Of a stretch of 64,000 bases of DNA, positions 1-7,416 are shown in pieces. Each line of letters opens with the position of its first letter. Position 1 is the stretch's first letter. Origin of the DNA: an uncultured Saprospiraceae bacterium (GTDB lineage Bacteria; Bacteroidota; Bacteroidia; Chitinophagales; Saprospiraceae). A program made the position numbers and the translations under genes. The stretch is from contig CALIAU010000002.1 in the NCBI GenBank assembly GCA_938045585.1, forward strand, positions 186,001 to 250,000, written 5' to 3'. The notes under the pieces are model-generated. The model did no database searches, had not been told where the DNA came from, and saw nothing but the letters and a program-made list of their open reading frames with translations.

Positions 1-2
1 GC

Positions 3-536
3 CCTGACTTTATTCCCGATTGGGGAAAGGGTCCCCTTACAGATCTTAATCCTCCTCTCACTGGGCTTCCTGCCACGTATACATGGAGAGGAGAAAACAG
101 TAGCTTCTTCCCTGGCAGGTTAGATTATATAGTGTATAGTAGTTCTTCTATTTTCCCAGTGAATTCTTTTGTTCTGCATACGGAGTCCTTGGGACAGAAT
201 GCACTTTCTGTAAACAACCTTAGTCAAAACGATACGAGACAAAATTCTGACCATCTTCCGATGGTCAGTGATTGGTCATTTGAAGAACTTATCAGCAGTA
301 CAGACAATCCCACTACAGCTTCAATAAATGTATGGCCAAACCCATTCACAGAATACCTTTACATTGAGTCAGAGGAAGACATCGAACTCATACAGCTATT
401 TGACCTCGCAGGTAAACTAGTATACACAGGTCTTGATAGCACAATAAAGACCTCACAGCTTACGTCCAATACTTATATAATCAAAGTTTTATTTACAAAT
501 GGCAAGACAGCTATACAAAAAATAATACACGAATGA
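3..536 (+). CDS. Endonuclease/exonuclease/phosphatase-family protein with T9SS sorting domain (5' end missing)
   Basis: The reading frame is open from the left edge, so this is the C-terminal part of a longer secreted protein. The first 45 or so residues contain WRGENSSFFPGRLDYIVYS, the typical last beta-strand region of the endonuclease/exonuclease/phosphatase (EEP) fold, where the Asp of GRLDYI belongs to the catalytic end of the family. A linker follows, then a roughly 75-residue type A T9SS sorting domain (SINVWPNPFTEYLYIES, FDLAGKLVYTG, ending KTAIQKIIHE), so the product is probably exported through the outer membrane and anchored or released at the cell surface. The catalytic N-terminal residues lie outside the window. 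The stop overlaps the next start (ATGA). The GTG at 132 is internal and not a real start. The EEP assignment is an inference from a short segment; the sorting domain is clear. Confidence 0.75.
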   Translation, partial: PDFIPDWGKGPLTDLNPPLTGLPATYTWRGENSSFFPGRLDYIVYSSSSIFPVNSFVLHTESLGQNALSVNNLSQNDTRQNSDHLPMVSDWSFEELISSTDNPTTASINVWPNPFTEYLYIESEEDIELIQLFDLAGKLVYTGLDSTIKTSQLTSNTYIIKVLFTNGKTAIQKIIHE

Positions 537-925
537 AATATGTAGTCATTGTTCCTTTTTTGTTTGTAGGATTATTAGCACTGCTTGGTCTAAGACCTAT
601 AAGCCAACCGACCGCGGATAATGTTATTATAGTTACTGGCACACTCGATAGTGTCTATAGTGCTTGCACAAGTTGTTATGACATCTCTTTTCAAATAGCA
701 GGAGAAAACGTAAGTTATTACATCAATAGAGGAGAAGAACTTGGTCTTGACATTAAAGAGCTGGCAAGCAATCTTACAGGTAAAGAGATAGAGTTGCACA
801 TTATAAAACACTGGACGCTCCTTGTTCCAGAATATAACAGTAGGCATATTGCTAAGCTACAGTATGGTGAAGAAGTCTTATACTCTGAGTACAAAGAGGA
901 TGGCTGGTTTGAGGAGAGAAGATAG
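533..925 (+). CDS. Hypothetical membrane-anchored or secreted protein
   Basis: A 130-residue protein with one hydrophobic N-terminal segment (about residues 4-22) that could be an uncleaved signal anchor or signal peptide. The rest looks like a small beta-rich domain: VIIVTGTLDSVYSACTSC is followed by alternating strands, with a CTSC pair at about residues 45-48. It resembles a small OB-like or 'DUF' periplasmic domain, but I do not recognise the family. The start codon overlaps the stop of the preceding secreted nuclease-like gene by four bases (ATGA), which indicates translational coupling and probably one transcript. Confidence 0.6.
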   Translation: MKYVVIVPFLFVGLLALLGLRPISQPTADNVIIVTGTLDSVYSACTSCYDISFQIAGENVSYYINRGEELGLDIKELASNLTGKEIELHIIKHWTLLVPEYNSRHIAKLQYGEEVLYSEYKEDGWFEERR

Positions 926-992
926 AATCGAGAATAGAATTAAGATGCTAGATTAAGCGCATGCAACAATAAATAAAAATCAGTATCTTTTA

Positions 993-1505
993 ATGAAATT
1001 TCAACGAATGATCAGGACATCGCACAAGCTAGGCTCAATAATCCTATTCTTAATTATAGCATCCATTGCAATCTCTTGTAATGAAGATGAACCAAGAACT
1101 GAGCGTGCAGTAGAGATAAACACAGTGGAAGAATTGGATAAAATGATGAGAACATGCCGCGAGAGTGAATTTCTAAGCAGAGAGGAAATCGAAAACAATC
1201 TAATTGGTGATTGGCAATTAATAGGTATACGATCTGGATGGGTAAATGAATTCGAAAAGAAGGACATTCGGCTTAAGATTGATGCTGAGAAAATTGTGTT
1301 GAACGATCGTACTACTGGAGAAATTTTTGAAACAGATTGGGAGCTCAAATTTGTAGAGGTAAATTCTTATCAATACCATTATCTAGAAACAGATGAAGAT
1401 GGGTTTAACAATAGGCTTGGAATGGAAACATTTTGCGAAGAGATGATGTACGGTACTGGTCGTGTAGATGATGCTGACATCTATGTCTATTATAAAGTGG
1501 ATTAA
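993..1505 (+). CDS. Hypothetical lipoprotein
   Basis: A 170-residue protein with a signal peptide ending in a lipobox-like IAISC (Cys about residue 29), so probably a periplasm- or outer-membrane-facing lipoprotein. The mature part contains NLIGDWQLIGIRSGWV and later IYVYYKVD, a layout seen in small lipocalin-like 'DUF' lipoproteins of Bacteroidota (a W-x-L strand, then repeated beta-strands). That comparison is only a resemblance. It stands in the same orientation as its neighbours, with short gaps of 67 bp and 23 bp. Confidence 0.6.
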   Translation: MKFQRMIRTSHKLGSIILFLIIASIAISCNEDEPRTERAVEINTVEELDKMMRTCRESEFLSREEIENNLIGDWQLIGIRSGWVNEFEKKDIRLKIDAEKIVLNDRTTGEIFETDWELKFVEVNSYQYHYLETDEDGFNNRLGMETFCEEMMYGTGRVDDADIYVYYKVD

Positions 1506-1528
1506 TACATCATTCCTTACTTGAATCC

Positions 1529-2767
1529 ATGCGCATTATAAAGATTACAATTTTCATTTTCATCAGCTCAATTAGTTTGGCTGCTCAGGATGCGCCTATG
1601 CTACTTACAAAACCTGAGTCATCAGGTATTTCCAGTGATAGTTTAAAAGCAATGAGCAAGCATTTTCACAGCTTGGTGGATAGCAAACAACTGGCAGGCA
1701 TTCAAACTGCAGTGTTGTCTAAAGGAAAATTGATTCACTTCGACAGCTATGGTTATGCAAATATTGAGGAAAACATACAGTTAGACGATCAGAGTATTTT
1801 CAGAATCTTTTCGATGACAAAACCAATCGTATCTGTTGCTCTGATGCAACTCTATGAGGCTGGTAAGTTTAAATTAGAAGATCCTCTTTATACCTATCTG
1901 CCTGAGTTCAAAGAAATGATGATCTACACTGACTCGATGTTAATTGAGGCTAAAAACCCAATTAGAGTTATAGACATTTTGAGACATACTTCAGGCTTCA
2001 GTTATGGCAGAGGTTCTTCCGAAGAGTTAAATCAAATGTATAGAGAGGCCAATCTAAACGCTTCTGCAACTAACAAAGAATTTATTCAAAAATTAAGCGC
2101 CCTACCTCTACAGTTTGAACCGGGCACAAATTGGCAGTATGGACTGTCTACAAATATCTGCGGCTATTTAATCGAGGTACTTTCTGGCATGTCATTAGAT
2201 GCTTATCTGAAAGAGAATATTTTTATTCCTTTAGAAATGCATGATACCCACTTTCAACTGCCTATAGAAAAAGCAAATAGGTTTACAGTGGGATATAGCT
2301 GGCACGAAGAGAATGGCTTGGTAGTTTATGAAGATCAAAGAGAAAATAGGTATGTAGAAGAAGTTAGCCTATTTAACGGAGGAGGAGGCTTAGTATCTAC
2401 AACAAAGGACTATCTAAAATTTTGTCAAATGCTATTGCAAAAAGGGAAGATGCATGAGCATGAAATTTTAAAAACAGAAACCATAGAATTGATGTTGGAA
2501 GATCATTTGCAAGATCTCAGAGTGTATCAAGAACGCTTTAGACTGCCCTACGGTGAATATGGCTTTGGTTTGGGATTTGCAATACGAGGAACGCAAGCGG
2601 ATGCATTAGAAAAAGTGTATGGCTGGGGAGGTGCAGTAGGCACGTATTTCAAAATAGATCTCGAAAATGAACTCGCCTACGTTCTGATGATACAACTTTC
2701 TCCCTATAGACAGCTGGGTTTACGTCAGTTGATTCAGGACTATGTTGCATCCTCTATTATTCGCTGA
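1529..2767 (+). CDS. Beta-lactamase-family serine hydrolase (class C / esterase EstB-like)
   Basis: A 412-residue secreted enzyme with a signal peptide (cleavage near AAQ, residue 20). It carries the SxxK nucleophile motif FSMTKP (Ser95, Lys98). The second-motif tyrosine appears to be in NWQYGLSTN (Tyr204), and the third motif is W-G-G (about 366-368) in place of the KTG of true beta-lactamases. W-G-G is the arrangement of EstB-like esterases and D-aminopeptidase relatives (COG1680), so hydrolysis of an ester or a D-amino-acid peptide is more likely than antibiotic resistance. Length and motif spacing fit the family. It follows two small envelope genes in the same direction; the substrate is unknown. 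Confidence 0.88.
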   Translation: MRIIKITIFIFISSISLAAQDAPMLLTKPESSGISSDSLKAMSKHFHSLVDSKQLAGIQTAVLSKGKLIHFDSYGYANIEENIQLDDQSIFRIFSMTKPIVSVALMQLYEAGKFKLEDPLYTYLPEFKEMMIYTDSMLIEAKNPIRVIDILRHTSGFSYGRGSSEELNQMYREANLNASATNKEFIQKLSALPLQFEPGTNWQYGLSTNICGYLIEVLSGMSLDAYLKENIFIPLEMHDTHFQLPIEKANRFTVGYSWHEENGLVVYEDQRENRYVEEVSLFNGGGGLVSTTKDYLKFCQMLLQKGKMHEHEILKTETIELMLEDHLQDLRVYQERFRLPYGEYGFGLGFAIRGTQADALEKVYGWGGAVGTYFKIDLENELAYVLMIQLSPYRQLGLRQLIQDYVASSIIR

Positions 2768-2812
2768 TTTAAGGACGCCTCCCAATCCATGTTTTTTAAG
2801 AATTGTTTAGTA

Positions 2813-2948
2813 CCCGCGATAAGGATAGTAAGGGCGCCAAAGGCGGTGGCACAGCTGCTGTGCTACGGAACCCCTGGATAGCCTGACCAGAAATGAAGGA
2901 CCTGTCCTGAATGTGTCCTAAGCTTAGCGAAGGACTCTGGGATCGCCC
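2813..2948 (+). repeat. Dispersed structured element, copy 1 (plus orientation)
   Basis: A non-coding segment between two genes. It is bounded by complementary ends GCGAT (2816-2820) and ATCGC (2942-2946) and contains internal hairpins, e.g. GCACAG-CTG-CTGTGC near 2848-2863 and GTCCT...AAGGAC near 2915-2935. It shares the ordered blocks GCG-AT/GTG-AGGATAGTA-like, then GGATAGCCTGACC-like, then a closing CGCCC with the segment at 31793-31888 on the other strand. I recall similar sequences scattered in Bacteroidota genomes but know no established name or function for them. It is listed as a repeat on the strength of the second copy in this window. Confidence 0.5.
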
Positions 2949-3028
2949 AAATTATCCTCTTTCTAAGGGGTAACAAATAGGAATCGTGTTGATGAATACA
3001 TACGCAATCATTAAAGAAAACTCAACCA

Positions 3029-3562
3029 ATGAAAACATCCAGAATATCTATTCTCTTTCTCATCCTTTTTATTTTTTCTTTTAGCTCCTGTAGTAAAGAG
3101 GAGGATTATCAATACATGTTGCCAGATCAAACTCTAGACATCCAACATAGAGATCTAGCAAATACCTTGCATTCAGATCTGCAGCCTATACTTAACTTAG
3201 ACCCGCGCGGTGAGGAAGGAAATTACTTTCATTTTGAATTTCTTGGGCAAATTCATAATATAGGAGAAGTCGCTTCGAAGGGGAAAATACAATTATTCAT
3301 GCACAAGGATTCTCGATTAGAATTAGATATATCTAGTCTAGATTCTGGAGCTTGGGAGTATGATGCTAGTCACAGAAGTTTTCATATCTGGACCAGCGAT
3401 ATAGAAATTGCTTCCGATGCTTTTCTAGATTTTAATGTCCAAGCTAGCTACGATATGAAATTCAATTCTAGTCTTGCCAATTTCACTTTGACAATTTTAA
3501 CGGGAAGTGGTGGAGAGATAAACGGAATGAATAATACGGCGCATGTCATGTTAGAATTTTGA
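3029..3562 (+). CDS. Hypothetical lipoprotein sharing a domain with the protein at 46647-47543
   Basis: A 177-residue lipoprotein: the signal peptide ends in FSFSSC (Cys about residue 21). The mature domain (about 60-177) has W-x-YDAS..SFHIWTSDIEI, QASYD and LTILTGSGGE..G.NN. The same order (YDAS..SFHIWT, ASYD, TILSGSG.E..NN) appears at the C terminus of the discoidin-like protein at 46647-47543. The shared module reads as a beta-sandwich of the 'conserved repeat/DUF11-like' sort found in Bacteroidota surface proteins, but I cannot name the family. It is probably a surface or periplasmic binding or structural protein. Confidence 0.6.
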   Translation: MKTSRISILFLILFIFSFSSCSKEEDYQYMLPDQTLDIQHRDLANTLHSDLQPILNLDPRGEEGNYFHFEFLGQIHNIGEVASKGKIQLFMHKDSRLELDISSLDSGAWEYDASHRSFHIWTSDIEIASDAFLDFNVQASYDMKFNSSLANFTLTILTGSGGEINGMNNTAHVMLEF

Positions 3563-3575
3563 TACTAAGTCATTG

Positions 3576-4832
3576 CTAAACCGTACTTAGTTCAAAAACT
3601 GAGATCTCAGGCCACATACCTACTCTACCTGGGAAGGCAAGAAATCCGAAGCCAGTATTTACATATAGATACTGGCTATCTTCTTCGTATAATCCCATCC
3701 ATCGCGGATAGGCATACTGTGCTGGACTCCACTTAAAGCCCGGCATCTTTATTCCAAACTGATAGCCATGGGTATGACCGCACATACTTAGATGTACATG
3801 TTTCTTATGCGGTAATATTTGTTCGTCCCAGTGCGTAGGATCATGGGTTAACATTACAGTAAAGGCATCTTCTTCTAAACCAGACATCGCCTTATCAATA
3901 TCCCCATGCTTAGGTGACCAACGGGCCTTTCCCCAATTTTCCACACCAACCAAAGAGATACTTTCCTCTCCTACTGTAATCTTCTCATGTGCATTGTTTA
4001 AGAGCTGAAAGCCCATCTGTGGAAATTTATCAAAAAAGGCTTGCATGTACGCGTCCTTCTCTTCTTCTTTATCAATCTCATAGAGACCGTAGTAATCGTG
4101 ATTTCCTGTGACAGCAAATTTGCCATAGTTTGCTGACAATTTTGCGAGGCTTTCTATCCAGGGATCTAGCTCCTCTTTTCTAGAATTAATCATGTCCCCT
4201 GTGAATACAATGAGGTCTGGCTTCTGTGCATTGACCATTGCGATACCACGTTCAAATTCTTCTTTGTTATCTATACTGCCTGCGTGGATATCAGATATTT
4301 GTACAATCTTGAATCCGTTGAAAGACTTGGGCAAATCTTTGAAAGCTAGTTTTATAGTATTTACTTTGAAATTGTACTTACCCTTTGAGATACCATAGAT
4401 CATCGAAAAGAGAGGAACTGCACCTAAGAAGGCTGCCCCTGCTGTGAGGAATTTTCTTCTACTTGGGAAATACGTAAGTTCTGGTTTTTCTCCTCCCATG
4501 CTACTAATCCAATTATACACACCTATCAGAAATCTTCCTCCATCTTGGAGTGACAAGAATCCGACAAAGAATATCCTACTGACGAGGGAGGTTAAAATTG
4601 CGCCTACATAAAAGTTCAAATGGGCACCTCGAAACATGCTTCCTTCTTGGATTCCCTGGTAAAACTGGTACAAACAGTAATAAACAAAGGCGGAGGAGCA
4701 TAAATATAAAATGGTAAATATTTTATGATATCTAGCATCGGCAATAAGACTGCGCAGACCAAAGTAGGTATACACATCTAAAAACAGGTGAATTCCTATT
4801 ATTACGAATATAAAATTGGACCTTCTTCTCAT
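3576..4832 (-). CDS. Membrane-anchored metallophosphoesterase (YkuE/YaeI-like)
   Basis: A 418-residue calcineurin-like metallophosphoesterase. Three N-terminal transmembrane helices (about 6-26, 36-58, 74-98) precede a second hydrophobic stretch with SRRKFL (about 124-150). The catalytic domain then shows all the blocks: DIHAG (about 181), GDMINS (about 212), GNHDYYG (about 243), LTHDPTHW and CGHTHGYQFG (about 353). The family hydrolyses phosphodiesters or pyrophosphate bonds of lipids such as UDP-diacylglucosamine, with a bimetal centre; the substrate here is open. It is divergent from typA with a 57-bp gap, and its start lies only seven bases after a TAnnTTTG promoter element. Confidence 0.9.
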   Translation of the reverse strand: MRRRSNFIFVIIGIHLFLDVYTYFGLRSLIADARYHKIFTILYLCSSAFVYYCLYQFYQGIQEGSMFRGAHLNFYVGAILTSLVSRIFFVGFLSLQDGGRFLIGVYNWISSMGGEKPELTYFPSRRKFLTAGAAFLGAVPLFSMIYGISKGKYNFKVNTIKLAFKDLPKSFNGFKIVQISDIHAGSIDNKEEFERGIAMVNAQKPDLIVFTGDMINSRKEELDPWIESLAKLSANYGKFAVTGNHDYYGLYEIDKEEEKDAYMQAFFDKFPQMGFQLLNNAHEKITVGEESISLVGVENWGKARWSPKHGDIDKAMSGLEEDAFTVMLTHDPTHWDEQILPHKKHVHLSMCGHTHGYQFGIKMPGFKWSPAQYAYPRWMGLYEEDSQYLYVNTGFGFLAFPGRVGMWPEISVFELSTV

Positions 4833-4839
4833 GAGAGCG

Positions 4840-4847
4840 CAAATATA
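4840..4847 (-). promoter_or_regulatory. Bacteroidota -7 promoter element of the metallophosphoesterase gene
   Basis: On the minus strand the sequence reads TATATTTG, an exact match to the TAnnTTTG -7 consensus of the Bacteroidota primary sigma factor. The ATG at 4832 begins seven bases after its end, so the 5' leader would be very short. No clear -33 TTTG box was found. Confidence 0.55.
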
Positions 4848-4913
4848 GTTTCATTCTTTGGACCTATATGCTATTTATTTTAAACATCTTTGCGGCTCAT
4901 TAAAGAAATCTGG

Positions 4914-6686
4914 ATGAAACCTATTCGAAATATTGCCATTATTGCCCATGTCGACCATGGTAAAACAACTCTTGTAGACAAGATTATTGATGCCTGTAAG
5001 GTCATGGACGAACGCAAGGAGCGTAAAGAATTACACTTGGATAACAATGACTTAGAGCGAGAAAGAGGTATTACGATTACTTCTAAGAATGTTGCAGTAG
5101 AATTCAGTGGTGTAAAGATTAATATCATAGACACTCCTGGTCACGCCGATTTCGGTGGTGAGGTAGAGCGTGTACTTAAGATGGCAGATGGCGTTCTTCT
5201 CCTTGTGGATGCATTTGAGGGCGCTATGCCGCAGACGCGTTTTGTCCTAACAAAGGCTCTCGAATTAGGTCTTAAACCTATACTTGTTGTGAACAAGGTG
5301 GATAAGGAAAACTGTACGCCTGAGGATGTACAGTCAGATGTATTTGACCTGATGTTTAATCTTGGTGGAACAGAGGATCAATTAAATTTCGAAACCCTCT
5401 TTGGATCTTCTAAGTACGGTTGGATGAGTTTCAATCATGAAAAGAGAACGCAGGATATTCTTCCTCTCCTACAGGCTATCGTAGATCAGATTCCAGAGGC
5501 CCCTTATAATGAGGGTACGCCACAGATGCAAATCACTTCACTCGATTATACTGCCTTCCAAGGAAGGATTGCCATCGGTAGAATATACAGAGGTGATCTA
5601 GAAGCTGGTAAGGACTATATGATACTGAAGAAAGATGGTTCTCAGAAAAAAGTAAGAATTAAAGAACTCTATTTATTTGAAGGACTGGGTAAGGTAAAAG
5701 TAGATAAGGCAAGATGTGGTGACATCTGTGCAATTGTAGGCTTAGATGATTTTGACATTGGTGACACGATCGCTGATCTTGAAAATCCAGAAGGCTTGCA
5801 AAGAATAGAAGTGGATGAGCCAACGATGAGTATGTTATTTACAATTAACAACTCACCCTTCTTCGGTCAGGAAGGAAAGTTTGTAACCTCACGACACCTC
5901 AGAGATAGACTCTTTAAAGAGACAGAAAAAAATCTTGCATTAAAAGTAGAAAGTACAGACACGGAGGACAAGTTTAATGTCTACGGACGTGGTATCCTTC
6001 ACCTTTCCGTTCTTATAGAAACAATGCGTAGAGAGGGTTACGAGTTACAGGTAGGAAAGCCTGAGGTTATCATCAAAGAAATTGATGGCAGACAGCACGA
6101 ACCTGTAGAGATGCTCGTTGTAGATGTTCCTGAAGCATATTCCGGAAAGGTAATCGAACTGGTTACGCAAAGAAAAGGGATGATGAAGGTGATGGAGCCT
6201 AAGGGCGACGTACAGCATTTGGAATTTGAAATCCCATCACGCGGACTGGTAGGACTTAGAAATATTATGCTTACTTCCACTGCGGGGGAAGCGGTAATGA
6301 CGCACCGTTTTATGCAATATGAAGCGCACAAGGGAGATATTCCTGGACGTATTAAAGGATCGCTTGTTTCTATGGAGCAGGGTCAGGCCCTAGCCTTTGC
6401 CATTGATAGACTGCAAGACAGAGGAAGATTTTTCATTGAGCCCGGTGATCAGGTATACAAGGGTCAGGTAATCGGTGAAAATGCAAGAGAAAATGATCTA
6501 GCCATAAATGTGATCAAAGGAAAAAAGATGTCGAACATGCGTTCGTCTGGCGCCGATGATGCTGTGAAGATTGCTCCCAAAATTCAGTTCTCTTTAGAGG
6601 AAGCAATGGAGTATATCAGTAAGGATGAGTATCTAGAGGTGACGCCGGAGAGTATGCGGATGCGGAAGATTGTGTATAAGGGGTAG
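4914..6686 (+). CDS. typA: Translational GTPase TypA/BipA
   Basis: A 590-residue GTPase of the EF-G/LepA group that binds the ribosome and assists 50S assembly and stress adaptation. The GTPase motifs are AHVDHGKTT (about 11-19), the switch region RERGITI, DTPGHADFGG (about 75) and NKVDK (about 128). EF-Tu-like domain II, the EF-G-like domain and the TypA-specific C-terminal domain follow in normal order. I chose the ATG at 4914 (MKPIRNIAIIAHVDHG), the family's standard start; an in-frame TTG at 4890 would add eight unconserved residues. A TTTGC resembling a promoter lies at about 4889-4893. A CGGAC repeat array starts two bases after the stop. Confidence 0.97.
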   Translation: MKPIRNIAIIAHVDHGKTTLVDKIIDACKVMDERKERKELHLDNNDLERERGITITSKNVAVEFSGVKINIIDTPGHADFGGEVERVLKMADGVLLLVDAFEGAMPQTRFVLTKALELGLKPILVVNKVDKENCTPEDVQSDVFDLMFNLGGTEDQLNFETLFGSSKYGWMSFNHEKRTQDILPLLQAIVDQIPEAPYNEGTPQMQITSLDYTAFQGRIAIGRIYRGDLEAGKDYMILKKDGSQKKVRIKELYLFEGLGKVKVDKARCGDICAIVGLDDFDIGDTIADLENPEGLQRIEVDEPTMSMLFTINNSPFFGQEGKFVTSRHLRDRLFKETEKNLALKVESTDTEDKFNVYGRGILHLSVLIETMRREGYELQVGKPEVIIKEIDGRQHEPVEMLVVDVPEAYSGKVIELVTQRKGMMKVMEPKGDVQHLEFEIPSRGLVGLRNIMLTSTAGEAVMTHRFMQYEAHKGDIPGRIKGSLVSMEQGQALAFAIDRLQDRGRFFIEPGDQVYKGQVIGENARENDLAINVIKGKKMSNMRSSGADDAVKIAPKIQFSLEEAMEYISKDEYLEVTPESMRMRKIVYKG

Positions 6687-6688
6687 AA

Positions 6689-6787
6689 CGGACGGAGCGG
6701 ACGGAGCGGACGGAGCGGACGGAGCGGACGCAACGGACTCAACGGACGCAGCGGACTCAACGGACTCAACGGATTCAAGTGACGAAA
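6689..6787 (+). repeat. 9-bp CGGACnnAR tandem array A
   Basis: Ten consecutive 9-bp units with consensus CGGACNNAR, the first four identical (CGGACGGAG), then GCAA, TCAA, GCAG, TCAA, TCAA and a degenerate CGGATTCAA, followed by GTGACGAAA. The array begins two bases after the typA stop. Three other arrays of the CGGAC motif occur in the window (7351-7416, 10385-10476, 32055-32099). A long pseudo-open frame across the array is an artefact of the 9-bp period. Confidence 0.85.
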
Positions 6788-6852
6788 GTGATACATGAAA
6801 AATTAACAAAAAGAGTCAAAACTTATTTTATCGTACATAATAATCAAAAAGT

Positions 6853-7215
6853 TTAGATACAGCTTGATAGTTGTTTTTTGAAATTTGAGATTTTTCTCTT
6901 TAAGTTATCTGCGGAGTTTAATAACTCAGTAGCTGATTCCTTTTTCATGAATGTGAGTTGTGATGCAATATAGAGTTGTGTTTCAAGTTCACAGAGTGCG
7001 CCTAAAGAAATATTTAAATAGCGGACAAAGTGTAAATTACTTCCTGATGCACTTCCTTCGGATATGTTCGAAACAATAGAGACACCACCTCTGCGCATTT
7101 GACTAGTTAAACCATATTTTTCTTCTTTTGGCATATGCGTAGTTTCAAAATAAATCTTTAAGCATAGATCATACGCATCCTTCCAAATACTTAGTTTTTT
7201 ATAGTTATGTTCCAT
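6853..7215 (-). CDS. S23 / four-helix-bundle protein
   Basis: A 120-residue member of the S23 (23S-rRNA intervening-sequence protein, bIVSP) four-helix-bundle family. Diagnostic features are an N-terminal KLSIWKDAYDLCLKIY helix, the central YGLTSQMRRGGVSIVSNISEGSASGSN-type block (R-R-x-x-S-x-x-S-N-I-x-E-G), then RYLNISLGALCELETQL. In other lineages the gene sits in 23S rRNA insertions, and relatives accompany diversity-generating retroelements; no rRNA is present here. I prefer the ATG at 7215; an upstream in-frame ATG at 7230 is possible, and the AGGAGG between them is one base from the chosen ATG, too close to be a normal ribosome site. Inverted CGGAC arrays flank it on both sides. Confidence 0.88.
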   Translation of the reverse strand: MEHNYKKLSIWKDAYDLCLKIYFETTHMPKEEKYGLTSQMRRGGVSIVSNISEGSASGSNLHFVRYLNISLGALCELETQLYIASQLTFMKKESATELLNSADNLKRKISNFKKQLSSCI

Positions 7216-7350
7216 ACCTCCTAATGGCATTCACAACCATTGAAGTAAACATAAAACAAAATTATTTTTGAAATATTTTATGGAATCCTAGCGATAAGCT
7301 TATTCTGAGCCATTCTTGGACGCATTTATTTACACCTCATTATACTCTAT

Positions 7351-7416
7351 TCCGCTCCGTCCGCTCTTTCCGTTGTGTCCGTTGCGTCCGCCTTGTCCGC
7401 TGAGTCCGCTGTGTCA
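7351..7416 (-). repeat. 9-bp CGGACnnAR tandem array B (inverted relative to array A)
   Basis: Read on the minus strand, the units are GTGACACAG, CGGACTCAG, CGGACAAGG, CGGACGCAA, CGGACACAA, CGGAAAGAG, CGGACGGAG, CGGA. It begins directly after the stop codon of the DUF2461 gene, as array A begins directly after the typA stop. The two arrays therefore point toward each other across the S23 gene. Confidence 0.8.

Noticed and set aside
1529-2767. Antibiotic-resistance beta-lactamase
   Set aside because: The KTG motif is replaced by WGG as in esterases of the family; there is no basis for a resistance claim.
4890-4913. TTG start for typA
   Set aside because: The eight extra residues are not part of the TypA family; ATG 4914 gives the standard N terminus.
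6584-6796. Minus-strand open frame of repeated LSPLRPLRP units
   Set aside because: It is the 9-bp CGGAC array read as codons and the antisense end of typA; there is no independent support.
6689-7416. CRISPR-like repeat structure
   Set aside because: The units are 9 bp without spacers, so this is a tandem repeat, not a CRISPR array.
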